Positions 44,558-53,191 of a stretch of 64,000 nt of DNA are shown piece by piece; position 1 is the stretch's first letter, and each line of letters starts with the position of its first letter. The notes beneath the pieces were generated by a model that saw only the letters and a program-made list of their open reading frames with translations, searched no databases and was not told where the DNA came from. The position numbers and the translations under genes were made by a program. Source of the stretch: JAKOUL01 sp035378845 (GTDB lineage: Bacteria; Dictyoglomota; Dictyoglomia; Dictyoglomales; Dictyoglomaceae); the NCBI GenBank assembly GCA_035378845.1, contig DAOSUP010000001.1:111390-175389 (forward strand), read 5' to 3'.

Positions 44558-45189
44558 ACTTTCGTGGTAATCTTATTGTCCTTTCAGGTCCATCGGGGGT
44601 AGGCAAAGATGCTATTTTGGAAGGTATATTGAAAATTGTTCCAAGACTTGTAAAATCTGTATCTTTTACTACAAGACCTAAGAGACCAGGAGAAAAGGAA
44701 GGGAAAAGCTATTTCTTTACTGACGAAGAAACTTTTAAAGAGATGATAAAACAGGGTAAGTTTTTAGAATGGGCTTGTGTACACGGATATCTTTATGGTA
44801 CTCCTAAGAAATTTGTAGAGGAAAGATTAGCTGCAGGATATGATGTAATTCTAAAAATTGATGTACAAGGTGGTGTAAATGTAAAAAAAATATGTGAAGA
44901 TGCAAAACTTATCTTTATTCTGCCTCCCAGTTTTAATGAATTAAAAAGGAGACTCATGGATAGAAATACAGAAAGTGAAAAAGATCTTGCTACTCGTCTT
45001 AAAGATGTCCCTCTTGAAATTTCCCGTATTTCTTATTATGATTATGCTGTTATAAATGAGAATTTGAATGAAGCTGTAGATTTAGTAAGGTGTATAATTT
45101 TAGCAGAAAGACACAGGTTATACAAAGAAAAGGTAGAATATTATATAAAAAACTTAGGAGGTGAAGTAGATGAAAGAAATGACTATTGA
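44554..45189 (+). CDS. gmk: Guanylate kinase
   Basis: A 211-residue ATP:GMP kinase. The P-loop is SGPSGVGKDAIL, the GMP-binding region SVSFTTRPKRPGEKEGKSYFF, and VDVQGG-type motif DVQGGVNVKK; the lid includes RRLMDRNTESEKDLATRL. The third P-loop flank is Lys-Asp instead of the usual Lys-Gly/Ser-Thr, a mild deviation. It overlaps rpoZ by 20 bases. Confidence 0.96.
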   Translation: MNFRGNLIVLSGPSGVGKDAILEGILKIVPRLVKSVSFTTRPKRPGEKEGKSYFFTDEETFKEMIKQGKFLEWACVHGYLYGTPKKFVEERLAAGYDVILKIDVQGGVNVKKICEDAKLIFILPPSFNELKRRLMDRNTESEKDLATRLKDVPLEISRISYYDYAVINENLNEAVDLVRCIILAERHRLYKEKVEYYIKNLGGEVDERNDY

Positions 45190-45373
45190 TAGTCTTTTAG
45201 AAAAAGTTCCTAATAAGTATATTCTTACTGTTACAATCTCCAAGAGAGCAAGACAAATAGTGGAAGAGTTAAAGTTTCTTAAAGCAATGGCAAAAGATCC
45301 TATTCAACTTGCTATGGAAGAAATTATTAAAGATAAGATAACTTATGATGAAGGAGGAGATTCTGAAGATTAA
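45170..45373 (+). CDS. rpoZ: RNA polymerase omega subunit
   Basis: A 67-residue omega subunit that assists RNA polymerase assembly. IDSLLEKVPNKYILTVTISKRARQI carries the family helix, followed by PIQLAMEEIIKDKI. AGGAGG (45156-45161) lies eight bases before ATG 45170, inside the end of gmk. Length is normal for short omegas. CoaBC, often next in Firmicutes, is absent; priA follows after two bases. Confidence 0.94.
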   Translation: MKEMTIDSLLEKVPNKYILTVTISKRARQIVEELKFLKAMAKDPIQLAMEEIIKDKITYDEGGDSED

Positions 45374-45375
45374 AT

Positions 45376-47490
45376 TTGGCGAAGGTTGCAAAGGTAATCT
45401 TATTTGATACTCGTATTCCTGAGAAAGATTTTCTTTTTTATTCTATCCCTAAAGAATTTGAATTGAATGTAGCTATAGGTAAAGCTGTTATAGTCTCATT
45501 AAAAAGAGGTAAAAAGCTTGGCTATATTTGGGATGTTTTAGAAAAAGATAATTTAGATTTTAAACTTCAATCAATTTTTAGAGTTCTTGATGAGATTCCA
45601 CCGTTAGGAAAATCTCTTATTGATCTTGTAAATTGGATAAGTGATTATTATTTAAATTCTTTGTACAAAACTGCAAACTACATCTTTCCCAGAGGAATAG
45701 AACTTGAAATTACCCGCTTTTTAAAAGCAAAAAATGTAGCTCTTCTAAATATGACCAAGAGAGAAGATCGTGTATTTTTAGCTTTATTTGAGGAAAAAAC
45801 TATAAAAGATTTAAAAAAAGAAGTTGGTAATGTTTCAGAAAGTATCATAAGAAACCTCTTAAAGAAGGAAGCTATAGAGGAAAGATTTGAGATAAACTTG
45901 AAAGAGAAAGTTCCACGCAAGATGGTTTACTTATCTGAGAAAAAAGGAAAAGAATGGAAGCTTGCAGATTTCTTAGAAAAAGATAAAATTTTAGAACTTA
46001 TAGATAAACCACTTCTTCTTTTTGTAGAATCAAGGGAAGAGAGGTGGAAAATATACCTTGAACTGATAGAACATTACTATTCTCAAGGGAAGGGAACATT
46101 AGTAGTTTTCCCTACAGTGGAGAGCTTACTTCAATTTGGAGATTTTTTATCAGAGAATTCCCCTGTTTTTTTATATTTTTATCACGGATTTTTGACGGAG
46201 GCACAAGCTTATAAAGTATTTAAAATTGCAGGGACAGAAGATTCCGTAGTAGTTTTAAGTACAAGTAAAGGTCTATTTTTACCATTTAAAAATATGGGTT
46301 TGATAATTGTAGATCAGGAGGAAAATGAATTTTACAATATGAGAGAGAAGGAACCAAGATATGATTCTATTTCGGTAGCTTTAAAGAGGGCAGATTTAGA
46401 GAAAATACCTATAGTTTTGGGCTCTAGTGCTCCATCAGTAAATTCTTTCTATAAAGGTATTCAGAAAGAATTTTCTATATATAGAAAACCTTTATTGAAG
46501 AGAAAGAAAATTATAGTTTTGGATATTAGAAAAAGAAGAGAAGAAGTGTTGGACAATTTTACTTTGCAAGAGACAGAGAAAATGCTAAGATTGGGAAAAC
46601 AAGTTTTCTTTTTATTAAATAGGCTTGGATTTTCCACATATATTCAATGTCAGGATTGTGGATATATATTTATGTGTCCACATTGTAATAGTCCTTTAGT
46701 TTTTCATTCAGAAGAAAAGATTCTAAAGTGCCATTATTGTGGATTTTATACTTTTCTTCCAGAGAGATGTCCTAATTGTGAAGGATATAATTTTATATAT
46801 GGAGGAATAGGAACAGAAAAATTATGTAAATACTTGAGTAAAATTTTTGGTAAGTATACTATACAGAGATTTGATAGTGAAGTAGAAATTCAAGATAAAA
46901 GTATCTTAGATATGAGTAATATAGTAGTAGGAACAAGAATTATAGAACCTTGGATTTCAGGAGATAATGTAGGATTACTAGTAATTTATAATTTTGATAG
47001 TTTTTTACATTTTCCTGATTTTGCTATGCCCGAAAAAGCCTTTGGACTAGTTAAGAGGATAGAGAGTGCTTTTAAAGGAGAGGAGATAATAATAAGGACC
47101 TATTCTCCTAACCACTATGTATTAAGAGCTTTGAAAATTGGATCATATGGTACCTTTTTATCTCAGGAATTAACCTTTAGAAAGATGTTGTTTTATCCTC
47201 CGTTTAGTTATCTTCATCAAGTAATTTTAGAGGGAATAGATGAGGAAGAGGTATTGGGAGAAGGAAATCAAATGGTTAAAAATATGGAGAATTATTTTGG
47301 TGATAATATTGAAATTTTAGGTCCCGCTCCATTTGTTCCACCTTTAATAAAGGGGAAATATAGATATCATATAGTGATAAAAACTAAGGATGTAAAAGGG
47401 AAATTAATAGGAGACATTATAGAAAAAAGTAAGTCTTCATTTTCTAATGTAAAAATTACTATTAATATAGATGTAAAAGAAATAATATGA
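45376..47490 (+). CDS. priA: PriA-like primosome protein with eroded helicase motifs
   Basis: A 704-residue replication-restart protein with full-length PriA collinearity: the 3'-DNA-binding domain (FYSIPKEFELNVAIG), a winged-helix region, helicase lobes and the zinc region with eight cysteines (425, 428, 434, 437, 452, 455, 465, 468). However the Walker A site reads LLLFVESREERWKIYL (213-228) in place of GVTGSGKTEVYL, Walker B reads IVDQEEN (311-317) in place of DEEH, SATPS is SSAPS, and the RAGR motif near 560-568 is missing. It is probably not an ATPase, as is suggested for actinobacterial PriA. Start is TTG 45376; AAGGAGGAG lies 16 bases upstream. Confidence 0.9.
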   Translation: MAKVAKVILFDTRIPEKDFLFYSIPKEFELNVAIGKAVIVSLKRGKKLGYIWDVLEKDNLDFKLQSIFRVLDEIPPLGKSLIDLVNWISDYYLNSLYKTANYIFPRGIELEITRFLKAKNVALLNMTKREDRVFLALFEEKTIKDLKKEVGNVSESIIRNLLKKEAIEERFEINLKEKVPRKMVYLSEKKGKEWKLADFLEKDKILELIDKPLLLFVESREERWKIYLELIEHYYSQGKGTLVVFPTVESLLQFGDFLSENSPVFLYFYHGFLTEAQAYKVFKIAGTEDSVVVLSTSKGLFLPFKNMGLIIVDQEENEFYNMREKEPRYDSISVALKRADLEKIPIVLGSSAPSVNSFYKGIQKEFSIYRKPLLKRKKIIVLDIRKRREEVLDNFTLQETEKMLRLGKQVFFLLNRLGFSTYIQCQDCGYIFMCPHCNSPLVFHSEEKILKCHYCGFYTFLPERCPNCEGYNFIYGGIGTEKLCKYLSKIFGKYTIQRFDSEVEIQDKSILDMSNIVVGTRIIEPWISGDNVGLLVIYNFDSFLHFPDFAMPEKAFGLVKRIESAFKGEEIIIRTYSPNHYVLRALKIGSYGTFLSQELTFRKMLFYPPFSYLHQVILEGIDEEEVLGEGNQMVKNMENYFGDNIEILGPAPFVPPLIKGKYRYHIVIKTKDVKGKLIGDIIEKSKSSFSNVKITINIDVKEII

Positions 47491-47501
47491 GGTGATGCTA
47501 A

Positions 47502-47954
47502 ATGATACTTGAGATAAGAAAAATTGGAGACCCAATATTAAAAAAGAAAGCTAAAAATGTAGAAAAGATAGATGAAAAAATCAAGAAGCTTATAGAGGAT
47601 ATGTTTGAAACTATGAAGTTTGCAGATGGTGTTGGTTTGGCAGCTCCACAAGTTGGGGAAAGTCTAAGGGTTATAGTTATTGATTTTGAGGAAAATTCAC
47701 TGGTTCTTATTAATCCTAAAATTATAGAACAAGAAGAGGAAAACATGGATTTAGAAGGATGCTTGAGCATACCTGGAATTGAAGTTCCTGTAAAAAGAGC
47801 AGAAAAGATAGTTTTTGAAGCTCAAGATATTAATGGGAAACTAAGAAAATATAAAGCAAAAGGGCTTTTTGCAAGAATTATACAACATGAGATGGATCAT
47901 TTGGATGGAGTTTTGATTATAGATAGGATATTAGAGGAAAATGTGAAGGTTTAA
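47502..47954 (+). CDS. def: Peptide deformylase
   Basis: A 150-residue metalloenzyme removing the formyl group from nascent proteins. All three motifs are present: GVGLAAPQVG, EGCLSIPG with the metal-binding Cys, and QHEMDHLDG with HEXXH. GAGGTGA precedes ATG 47502. Fmt follows after two bases, the usual pair. Confidence 0.97.
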   Translation: MILEIRKIGDPILKKKAKNVEKIDEKIKKLIEDMFETMKFADGVGLAAPQVGESLRVIVIDFEENSLVLINPKIIEQEEENMDLEGCLSIPGIEVPVKRAEKIVFEAQDINGKLRKYKAKGLFARIIQHEMDHLDGVLIIDRILEENVKV

Positions 47955-47956
47955 AG

Positions 47957-48895
47957 ATGATAAGAATCGTATTCTTTGGAACTCCAGATTTTGCAAAGAT
48001 AGTTCTTGAAAAGATATATCCTCATGTGCAAGTGTTAGGTGTTTTCACTCAGCCTGATAAGCCTAAGGGAAGAGTAAAAAAGTTATTATCTCCTCCTGTG
48101 AAAGTGTTTGCAATAGAGAAGGGAATTCCTGTATTTCAGCCTGAGAAATTAAGAAGTAAAGAGGTAAAAGATATCGTCAAAGAGCTAAATCCAGAAGCCT
48201 TAGTAGTAGCCTCTTATGGTAAGATTATTCCTGAAGATTTACTATTTATACCTCCTTTGGGAGGGATAAATGTGCATGCTTCTATTTTACCTAAATATCG
48301 GGGAGCAGCTCCTATTGAAAGAGCAATTCTTAATTGTGAAGAGGAAACTGGTATCTCAATAATGAAAATGGATGCTGGTTTAGATACGGGTCCTGTGTAT
48401 ACTATAAAGAGAATACCTATTTTTCCTGAAGATGATAAAGGAACGCTTACTGTGAAACTTGCAAATATAGGGGCAGAGACTCTTCTTGAAGTACTACCTC
48501 TTATTAGAGATGGAAAAATAATCCCTTTTCCTCAGAAGGATGAAGAAGCAACTTATGCTCCTAAGATTACAAAGGAAGAAGAAAAAGTAGATTGGGAAGA
48601 TAGCGTGAAAAAAATCTGGTGTAAAATACGAGCTTTTTCTCCTGAGCCTGGTGCTTATACCTTATTTAGAGGTTTTAAGTTAAAGATTTACAAAACTTCC
48701 TACGAGTTTACATCTTTGGATAAAAGTATTCCTAATGGTACAATAATAAAGATGGAAAAAGAGAAAGGTATAGGAATAAAAGGAAAAGATGGGATACTGT
48801 GGATTTTAGAAGTACAGCCAGAAAGTAAAAGGAAGATGACCTTTAAAGAATTTATAAATGGGTACCGTCTAAATATAGGAGAACTTGTAAATTGA
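47957..48895 (+). CDS. fmt: Methionyl-tRNA formyltransferase
   Basis: A 312-residue formyltransferase charging Met-tRNA(fMet) with formyl from 10-formyl-THF. Signatures: VFFGTPDFAKIVLEK, FTQPDKPKGR, INVHASILPKYRGAAPIERAI, MKMDAGLDTGP and a C-terminal OB-type domain. It follows def in the standard def-fmt order. Confidence 0.97.
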   Translation: MIRIVFFGTPDFAKIVLEKIYPHVQVLGVFTQPDKPKGRVKKLLSPPVKVFAIEKGIPVFQPEKLRSKEVKDIVKELNPEALVVASYGKIIPEDLLFIPPLGGINVHASILPKYRGAAPIERAILNCEEETGISIMKMDAGLDTGPVYTIKRIPIFPEDDKGTLTVKLANIGAETLLEVLPLIRDGKIIPFPQKDEEATYAPKITKEEEKVDWEDSVKKIWCKIRAFSPEPGAYTLFRGFKLKIYKTSYEFTSLDKSIPNGTIIKMEKEKGIGIKGKDGILWILEVQPESKRKMTFKEFINGYRLNIGELVN

Positions 48896-48914
48896 AGAAA
48901 GGAGGTGGAGTGAT

Positions 48915-49604
48915 ATGTTTTTTCTCTGGGATCCTACATATATATTATTAATTCCTGCATTGATTCTTTCTATCTATGCAAGTGTAAAGGTAAGGTCTGC
49001 ATTTAACTACTTTTCAAAGATTCCAAATAGCAAAGGAATAACTGGTAGAGAGGCAGCGGAGATTATTTTACGTTCTCTTGGGTTATATGATGTAAAGATA
49101 GAGCCTATACCAGGTACATTAACAGATCATTATGATCCAAGAGCAAAAGTTTTAAGACTTTCACAATCTGTACATTCTTCGCCATCAATTGCTGCAGTAG
49201 GTGTTGCAGCTCATGAAATTGGGCATGCAGTACAAGATGCTACTGGATACTATGCTTTGGTACTTCGTTCTTCCCTTGTTCCTATAGCTAATATTGGAAC
49301 TCAACTTGCTTTTCCTCTTTTCCTCTTGGGTTTTATTTTTGGAAGCTCAGGTTTAATGAATGTAGGAATACTTGCTTTTTCTGTAGCAGTTCTTTTCTAT
49401 ATTGTTACTTTACCTGTAGAGTATAATGCAAGTAAAAGGGCAAGAGAACTTCTTCTTTCTACAGGGATTGTTAGTACTCAAGAGGCTGAAGGTGTAAAGA
49501 AGGTTTTGAATGCTGCAGCTCTTACCTATCTAGCTGCTGCTCTTACTGCCCTTCTCAACCTCTTCCGTTTAATTCTCCTTGCAAATATGAGAAATAGAAA
49601 TTAA
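48915..49604 (+). CDS. YugP-type membrane zinc metallopeptidase
   Basis: A 229-residue protein with an N-terminal membrane helix, the zinc motif HEIGHAVQDATGYYAL (HEXXH), then several hydrophobic helices (about 110-165 and 195-225). It belongs to the neutral zinc metallopeptidase family of YugP; the substrate is unknown. AGGAGG at about 48901 precedes the ATG. Placed between fmt and rsmB, as in some Clostridia. Confidence 0.9.
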   Translation: MFFLWDPTYILLIPALILSIYASVKVRSAFNYFSKIPNSKGITGREAAEIILRSLGLYDVKIEPIPGTLTDHYDPRAKVLRLSQSVHSSPSIAAVGVAAHEIGHAVQDATGYYALVLRSSLVPIANIGTQLAFPLFLLGFIFGSSGLMNVGILAFSVAVLFYIVTLPVEYNASKRARELLLSTGIVSTQEAEGVKKVLNAAALTYLAAALTALLNLFRLILLANMRNRN

Positions 49605-50896
49605 TGGAAGTTAGGTTTAAGGCTGCAGAGATTTTATACGAATTGGAAAAGAGGGAGGCTTATGTTAATATTCTATTGAAAACTAAGCTTCCCTCTTATA
49701 ATTTGTCTTTGAAGGAGAAATATTTTATTACCGAATTAGTCTATGGAGTTACCAGGTGGAAATCTACATTAGATTATATATGGAAGAGATTTGTTAAGAA
49801 GGATAGACTTTCTTTATATGCAAAAATACTTTTGAGACTTGTAGTCTATCATACTTATTTTTTAAAGGATACAATTCTCCCAATAGTAGTGGATGAGGTT
49901 GTTGAAATAGCAAAGATAAAAGCTCCTAAAGAGAAGAGTGTTATAAATGCAGTCTCAAGGAATATAATTAGGGAAAAAGAATATCTTGACTTAGTATCAA
50001 TGCCTTGGGATATAAAATATGCCATGCCTAATTTTATTCTTGAAGAATGGGAAGATTATTTAGGAATGGCAGAAGCTATTAAAATTGCTTCTTGGAGTAA
50101 TAGACCTTATGAGATCTCTATAAGAATAAATACTTTGAAAACCAATAAAGAAATATTAAAAACCGAATTGGAGAAGAGAGGAATTTCAGCAAAGGATGGA
50201 TATTTGACGGAAAATTCTTTGATATTAAAAAATGGAGTTGAATGGGAAAAGCTGGATCTTTTTAAAGGTGGTTTCTTTGTGATACAGAGTGAGGCTTCTA
50301 TGCTTCCCCCATTAATTTTAGATCCAAAACCTGGGGAGAGAGTAATTGACTTATGTGCTGCACCGGGACTTAAAAGTACCCATATAGCAGAAGTCATGGA
50401 AAATAAAGGAAAAGTTGTTTCAGTAGATATAAATAAGAATAGGAGTAAACTTATAGAGGAAAATTCTGAAAGACTGGGTATATCAATAATAGAAACCTTA
50501 AATATGGATGCTCTTGATCTTCCTAATTCTTTTGATTCTGCTTTTGACAAGGTTCTTCTGGATGCCCCTTGCACAGGTTTTGGAGTTATAAGACATAAAC
50601 CTGAGATAAAGTGGAGAAGAAATAAAGAAGACATCTATGAACTTTCAGAGTTGCAGCTCAGATTATTAGAAAAAGCAGGAAAGATGGTTAAAAAAGGGGG
50701 AAGAATTTTGTATAGTACTTGTACTTTAACTTGGAGTGAGAATGAAGGAGTTGTCCTAAAATTTTTGCAGAACCATCCGGAGTTTAGGCTTCAAAAATTC
50801 CATTTCAAAGATGAAAAATATCCAGGTATCTTTAAGGTTTTACCTTATAAATATAAAACTGATGGGTTTTTTATTTCCTTGTTAGCCCGTGAGTAG
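49604..50896 (+). CDS. rsmB: 16S rRNA (cytosine967-C5)-methyltransferase
   Basis: A 430-residue enzyme. An N-terminal NusB-like RNA-binding domain (about 1-140) precedes the Sun/NOL1-type methyltransferase: SAM motif DLCAAPGLKSTHIAE, the catalytic cysteines in DAPCTGFGVIRHKPEIKW and YSTCTLTWSENEGVV. It directly abuts the peptidase gene (one-base overlap) and overlaps rlmN by eight bases. Confidence 0.95.
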   Translation: MEVRFKAAEILYELEKREAYVNILLKTKLPSYNLSLKEKYFITELVYGVTRWKSTLDYIWKRFVKKDRLSLYAKILLRLVVYHTYFLKDTILPIVVDEVVEIAKIKAPKEKSVINAVSRNIIREKEYLDLVSMPWDIKYAMPNFILEEWEDYLGMAEAIKIASWSNRPYEISIRINTLKTNKEILKTELEKRGISAKDGYLTENSLILKNGVEWEKLDLFKGGFFVIQSEASMLPPLILDPKPGERVIDLCAAPGLKSTHIAEVMENKGKVVSVDINKNRSKLIEENSERLGISIIETLNMDALDLPNSFDSAFDKVLLDAPCTGFGVIRHKPEIKWRRNKEDIYELSELQLRLLEKAGKMVKKGGRILYSTCTLTWSENEGVVLKFLQNHPEFRLQKFHFKDEKYPGIFKVLPYKYKTDGFFISLLARE

Positions 50897-51950
50897 GAAC
50901 ATATTTTCTTTTGATAAAAAGGAGTTTGAAAAAGAAATGGAAGGATGGGGAGAACTATCCTATAGGGTGGATCAGGTTTTTGATTGGATCTATAAAAAGC
51001 TTATTTTTGATCCTATGCAAATGACTAATCTACCTATACCTCTTAGAGAAAAGCTTAAAAATAACTTTTCTTTTGATCTTCCTAAAATAGTTTCTAAAGT
51101 AAAAAATATGAATACAAAAAAGTATCTTATGGAACTTGAGGATGGAGAAAAAATTGAAACCATACTGATGAAGCATTCTAATAGAAGAACCATATGTGTA
51201 TCTACACAGGTAGGGTGTTCTTTTTCTTGTGGATTTTGTGCTACTGGGCTTATAGGGTTAAGAAGAAATCTTCATGCAGAGGAAATAGTTTCTCAGATTT
51301 TGCTATTGGGGAAGGAGCTTAGGGAAGAAAATGAGAAAATTAGTAATATAGTATTTATGGGGATGGGGGAGCCTTTAGCTAATTATTCTTCAGTTATAAA
51401 AGCTTTGAGGATTATACATGAGGACTGGGGTTTAAATATAGGTGCAAAACATATTACTATCTCTACCATAGGGATTGTCCCTAAAATTTATGATCTTGCA
51501 AAAGAAAATCTTAAGGTAAGACTTGCTATTTCCTTACATGCACCTAATAATGACTTAAGAGATAAAGTAATTCCTCTAAATAAAGAGTATCCTATAGAAG
51601 ATTTAATAGAAGCAGCATGGTTTTATGCTGAGAAGACAGGTAGGAGAGTAACTTTTGAATATGTACTTATAAAGGATTTTAACGATAAACCTGAACATGC
51701 AAGAGAGCTTATTACTCTCTTGAAAGGAAAACCTGCTCATGTAAATCTAATACCATGGAATAGAGTCTCTGAGTATCCTTGGGATACACCAAGGATGAAT
51801 TCTATAGAAAGATTTGAGAGATATTTAAAAGAGGCAGGGTTAAAAGTTACTTTAAGAAGATCTTATGGAAGCAACATTAGAGCAGGGTGTGGACAGCTAA
51901 GAGCTGTATATTTACAGAAAGTTAAGGAGGGTAAGAAGTGCGAAAACTAA
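50889..51950 (+). CDS. rlmN: Dual-specificity 23S rRNA/tRNA adenine-C2 methyltransferase RlmN
   Basis: A 353-residue radical-SAM methylase acting on A2503 of 23S rRNA and A37 of tRNAs. The cluster motif is CSFSCGFCATG, followed by NIVFMGMGEPLANY and a C-terminal active-site cysteine region (RAGCGQL). Start GTG 50889 has little SD and overlaps rsmB by eight bases, suggesting coupling. It carries the full N-terminal domain NIFSFDKKEFEKEM...RVDQVFDWIYKK. Confidence 0.95.
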   Translation: MSRNIFSFDKKEFEKEMEGWGELSYRVDQVFDWIYKKLIFDPMQMTNLPIPLREKLKNNFSFDLPKIVSKVKNMNTKKYLMELEDGEKIETILMKHSNRRTICVSTQVGCSFSCGFCATGLIGLRRNLHAEEIVSQILLLGKELREENEKISNIVFMGMGEPLANYSSVIKALRIIHEDWGLNIGAKHITISTIGIVPKIYDLAKENLKVRLAISLHAPNNDLRDKVIPLNKEYPIEDLIEAAWFYAEKTGRRVTFEYVLIKDFNDKPEHARELITLLKGKPAHVNLIPWNRVSEYPWDTPRMNSIERFERYLKEAGLKVTLRRSYGSNIRAGCGQLRAVYLQKVKEGKKCEN

Positions 51951-52507
51951 GTAATAAGGAGATAGTTTTATATGTTCTTATTGCTATCAATGTAGTTATT
52001 TTAGGAGTTAATATATATTTTTTCCAAAAGGCACTATTTAAAGTGGACGAGTTAGTGACACCACCAAATGTACTAAATAAGAACATTATAGAGGCAACTA
52101 AGATGCTTACTGCTAAGGATTTTAAACCTCAAATAGAAGGTATACTTATGGATAAGAACAAAGAGCTTTTAACTATTTTAGATCAAAATCCATTAAATAC
52201 TGATGTACCAAAAGGAAGCATTGTGGGTTTATGGATAAACTTACCTGCTAAGTTAGTTAAAATGCCTGATGTAAAATATAAGGATATAGGGGAAGCAAGA
52301 AATATCTTAGAGGGACTTGGCTTGAAAGTAGAAGTGGTTTCCCAAGAAAATGGTTATGTAGTAAGACAAGCACCAGAGGCTGGCTTTTATATAGAGAATG
52401 GAGGAAATGTTGTTATTTGGACTTATACAGATGTTGAAGAATCTAATGTAGAAGAATCTACCATAGAGGAATCTACTATAGAGGAATCTACCGAGCCTAA
52501 TTTCTGA
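51938..52507 (+). CDS. Membrane-anchored PASTA protein without kinase domain
   Basis: A 189-residue protein: one N-terminal membrane helix (about 9-31), two PASTA domains (about 40-107, TPPNVLNKNIIEATKML...; about 108-168, MPDVKYKDIGEARNILEGLGLKVEVV) and a Glu/Ser/Thr tail of tandem EEST-type repeats. PASTA domains bind muropeptides or lipid II. In Bacillus the same place, between rlmN and rpe, holds prpC-prkC-rsgA; here the kinase is gone and only a PASTA part is left. The start is GTG 51938 with AAGGAGGG upstream, overlapping rlmN by 13 bases. Confidence 0.85.
   Translation: MRKLSNKEIVLYVLIAINVVILGVNIYFFQKALFKVDELVTPPNVLNKNIIEATKMLTAKDFKPQIEGILMDKNKELLTILDQNPLNTDVPKGSIVGLWINLPAKLVKMPDVKYKDIGEARNILEGLGLKVEVVSQENGYVVRQAPEAGFYIENGGNVVIWTYTDVEESNVEESTIEESTIEESTEPNF
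52436..52492 (+). repeat. 15-base tandem repeats at the PASTA gene 3' end
   Basis: Three full copies and a partial fourth of GARGAATCTAMYRTA-like units (52436-52450, 52451-52465, 52466-52480, 52481-52492), in frame and encoding EESxx. Slippage could vary the tail length. Confidence 0.85.
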
Positions 52508-52524
52508 TGGAGGGGAATAAGAAA

Positions 52525-53187
52525 ATGGAGGTAAAAGTTTATCCCTCTCTTTTATCTGTGAATGTTTTGAATGTGGAGTATTCTATTAGATTAGTTGAAA
52601 AAATTGCTGATGGACTTCATGTGGATATCATGGATGGACACTTTGTACCTAATTTAAGTTATGGCCCCTCTTTTGTAGAGGCAATTAAAAAAAGGACTGA
52701 TCTTTCTTTGAATGTGCATTTAATGGTGAAAGAACCAGAAAAGTTTGTAGATCTATTTATAGATGCTGGGGTAGATGAGCTTGGTTTCCATATTGAAACC
52801 ACTTATCATCCTCAGAGATTAATAAAATATATAAGAGATCATGGAGTAAGGCCCTTCGTAACCTTAAATCCTGTAACGCCTCTAAATTCTATAGAATACC
52901 TTTTGGGCGATGTGGATATGGTTCTTCTTATGACTGTAAATCCAGGATACGGTGGGCAGGAATTCTTGCGTTTTTGTTTAAAGAAAGTAAGAAGGCTTAG
53001 AGAAATGGCTGTAAGAGAGGGTATAAGTTTAGATATAATGGTAGATGGTGGTATTGACCTAAGTACAGCACCACTCGTGGTAGATATGGGGGCTAATATT
53101 CTAATAAGCGGATATGGAATATTCGGTAGTAATGATCCTGCTGATACCATTCTTAAGATGAAGTCATTAAAGTTTAAGGAGGTTTGA
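52525..53187 (+). CDS. rpe: Ribulose-phosphate 3-epimerase
   Basis: A 220-residue TIM-barrel epimerase of the pentose phosphate pathway. Motifs: GLHVDIMDGHFVPNLSYGP, VHLMVKEPEKFV, MTVNPGYGGQEFL and IMVDGGIDLSTAP. I use ATG 52525, preceded by GAGGGG; ATG 52507 touches the PASTA stop and lacks an upstream site. The rpe position after the PASTA gene matches the Bacillus order with rsgA missing. Confidence 0.96.
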   Translation: MEVKVYPSLLSVNVLNVEYSIRLVEKIADGLHVDIMDGHFVPNLSYGPSFVEAIKKRTDLSLNVHLMVKEPEKFVDLFIDAGVDELGFHIETTYHPQRLIKYIRDHGVRPFVTLNPVTPLNSIEYLLGDVDMVLLMTVNPGYGGQEFLRFCLKKVRRLREMAVREGISLDIMVDGGIDLSTAPLVVDMGANILISGYGIFGSNDPADTILKMKSLKFKEV

Positions 53188-53191
53188 ATCT

